Source: Pseudoalteromonas xiamenensis (lineage in GTDB: Bacteria > Pseudomonadota > Gammaproteobacteria > Enterobacterales > Alteromonadaceae). Taken from it: 64,000 nt of DNA. The stretch lies in NCBI RefSeq assembly GCF_030994125.1, contig NZ_CP099917.1, forward strand, positions 1,798,001 through 1,862,000, read 5' to 3'. The notes under the pieces were generated by a model. The model saw nothing but the letters and a program-made list of their open reading frames with translations, had not been told where the DNA came from and ran no database searches. Position 1 is the stretch's first letter. Every line of letters begins with the position of its first letter. Made by a program: the position numbers and the translations under genes. Positions 63,882-64,000 of the stretch are shown in pieces.

Positions 63882-64000
63882 TAGCACAACTCTTAATCTT
63901 TACAACGGGCGCGGATTTTAGCACAGGCTCGCAACGTGACCTAGCCTTTTGCATATTTTGTCAGCGATAACAACGCTGTTCAAATTTTACACTAAAATTT

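Overview
The window looks like chromosomal DNA of a marine gammaproteobacterium of the order Alteromonadales, most likely Pseudoalteromonas or a close relative. This is inferred from gene content and protein character: an isc operon with trmJ upstream, coaBC next to slmA, a RimK/RimB-type pair, a GH109 enzyme, a family II pyrophosphatase and a dimeric-type dUTPase. It has not been checked by alignment. Housekeeping genes dominate, with several accessory blocks between them.

Layout. 1-3.4 kb: a 5'-truncated M20 peptidase, mutM, a small membrane protein and ppaC. 3.4-7.5 kb: a minus-strand tandem array of four helix-turn-helix/membrane-protein units. One unit is split and carries a small peptide gene with a Gly-Gly leader-like motif; another has a frameshift at an A7 tract. 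8-11.4 kb: rpmG-rpmB, radC, coaBC and slmA, with no dut between the last two. 11.5-17.1 kb: secreted and outer-membrane genes (a cupredoxin/beta-barrel/metallo-hydrolase operon and a GH97 glycosidase). 17.3-21.1 kb: a DksA-like protein, a globin, a 2Fe-2S ferredoxin with divergent FAD reductase, and murI. 21.1-25.6 kb: a LysR regulator divergent from GST, DsbA-like, LuxR-type regulator and monohaem protein genes, the last preceded by a pentanucleotide repeat.

26.1-36.9 kb is a long minus-strand biosynthetic operon: class III aminotransferase, AurF-like diiron N-oxygenase, NRPS (A-T-E/C-like-reductase), PhyH-like dioxygenase, rhodanese, tautomerase, BenE and TauE/SafE-type transporters, ending at a strong terminator. 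A lux-box-like palindrome lies in its divergent promoter region. AurF-type oxygenase plus a reductase-terminated NRPS recalls the diazeniumdiolate (fragin/mgo-type) clusters, but the accessory genes differ, so the product is unknown.

37-50 kb: a porin, a dimeric dUTPase (which probably replaces the missing dut), an SDR, a VOC protein, dgkA, a thioesterase, recQ, an Omp85-like barrel, a small MscS, a RimK/RimB-type/aspartoacylase cluster, zntB and a tRNA-Arg(CCG). 50.4-57.4 kb: a small HTH protein, a probable thiamine uptake and salvage operon (YkoF-like, PnuC/PnuT, kinase), a GH109/sugar kinase/nucleotidyltransferase set for amino-sugar use, and an aldehyde dehydrogenase. 57.5-63.9 kb: the complete isc operon with three IscR-type sites upstream, then trmJ.

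The two most interesting regions are the HTH/membrane array with its GG-motif peptide, and the NRPS/N-oxygenase operon with its putative quorum-type operator.
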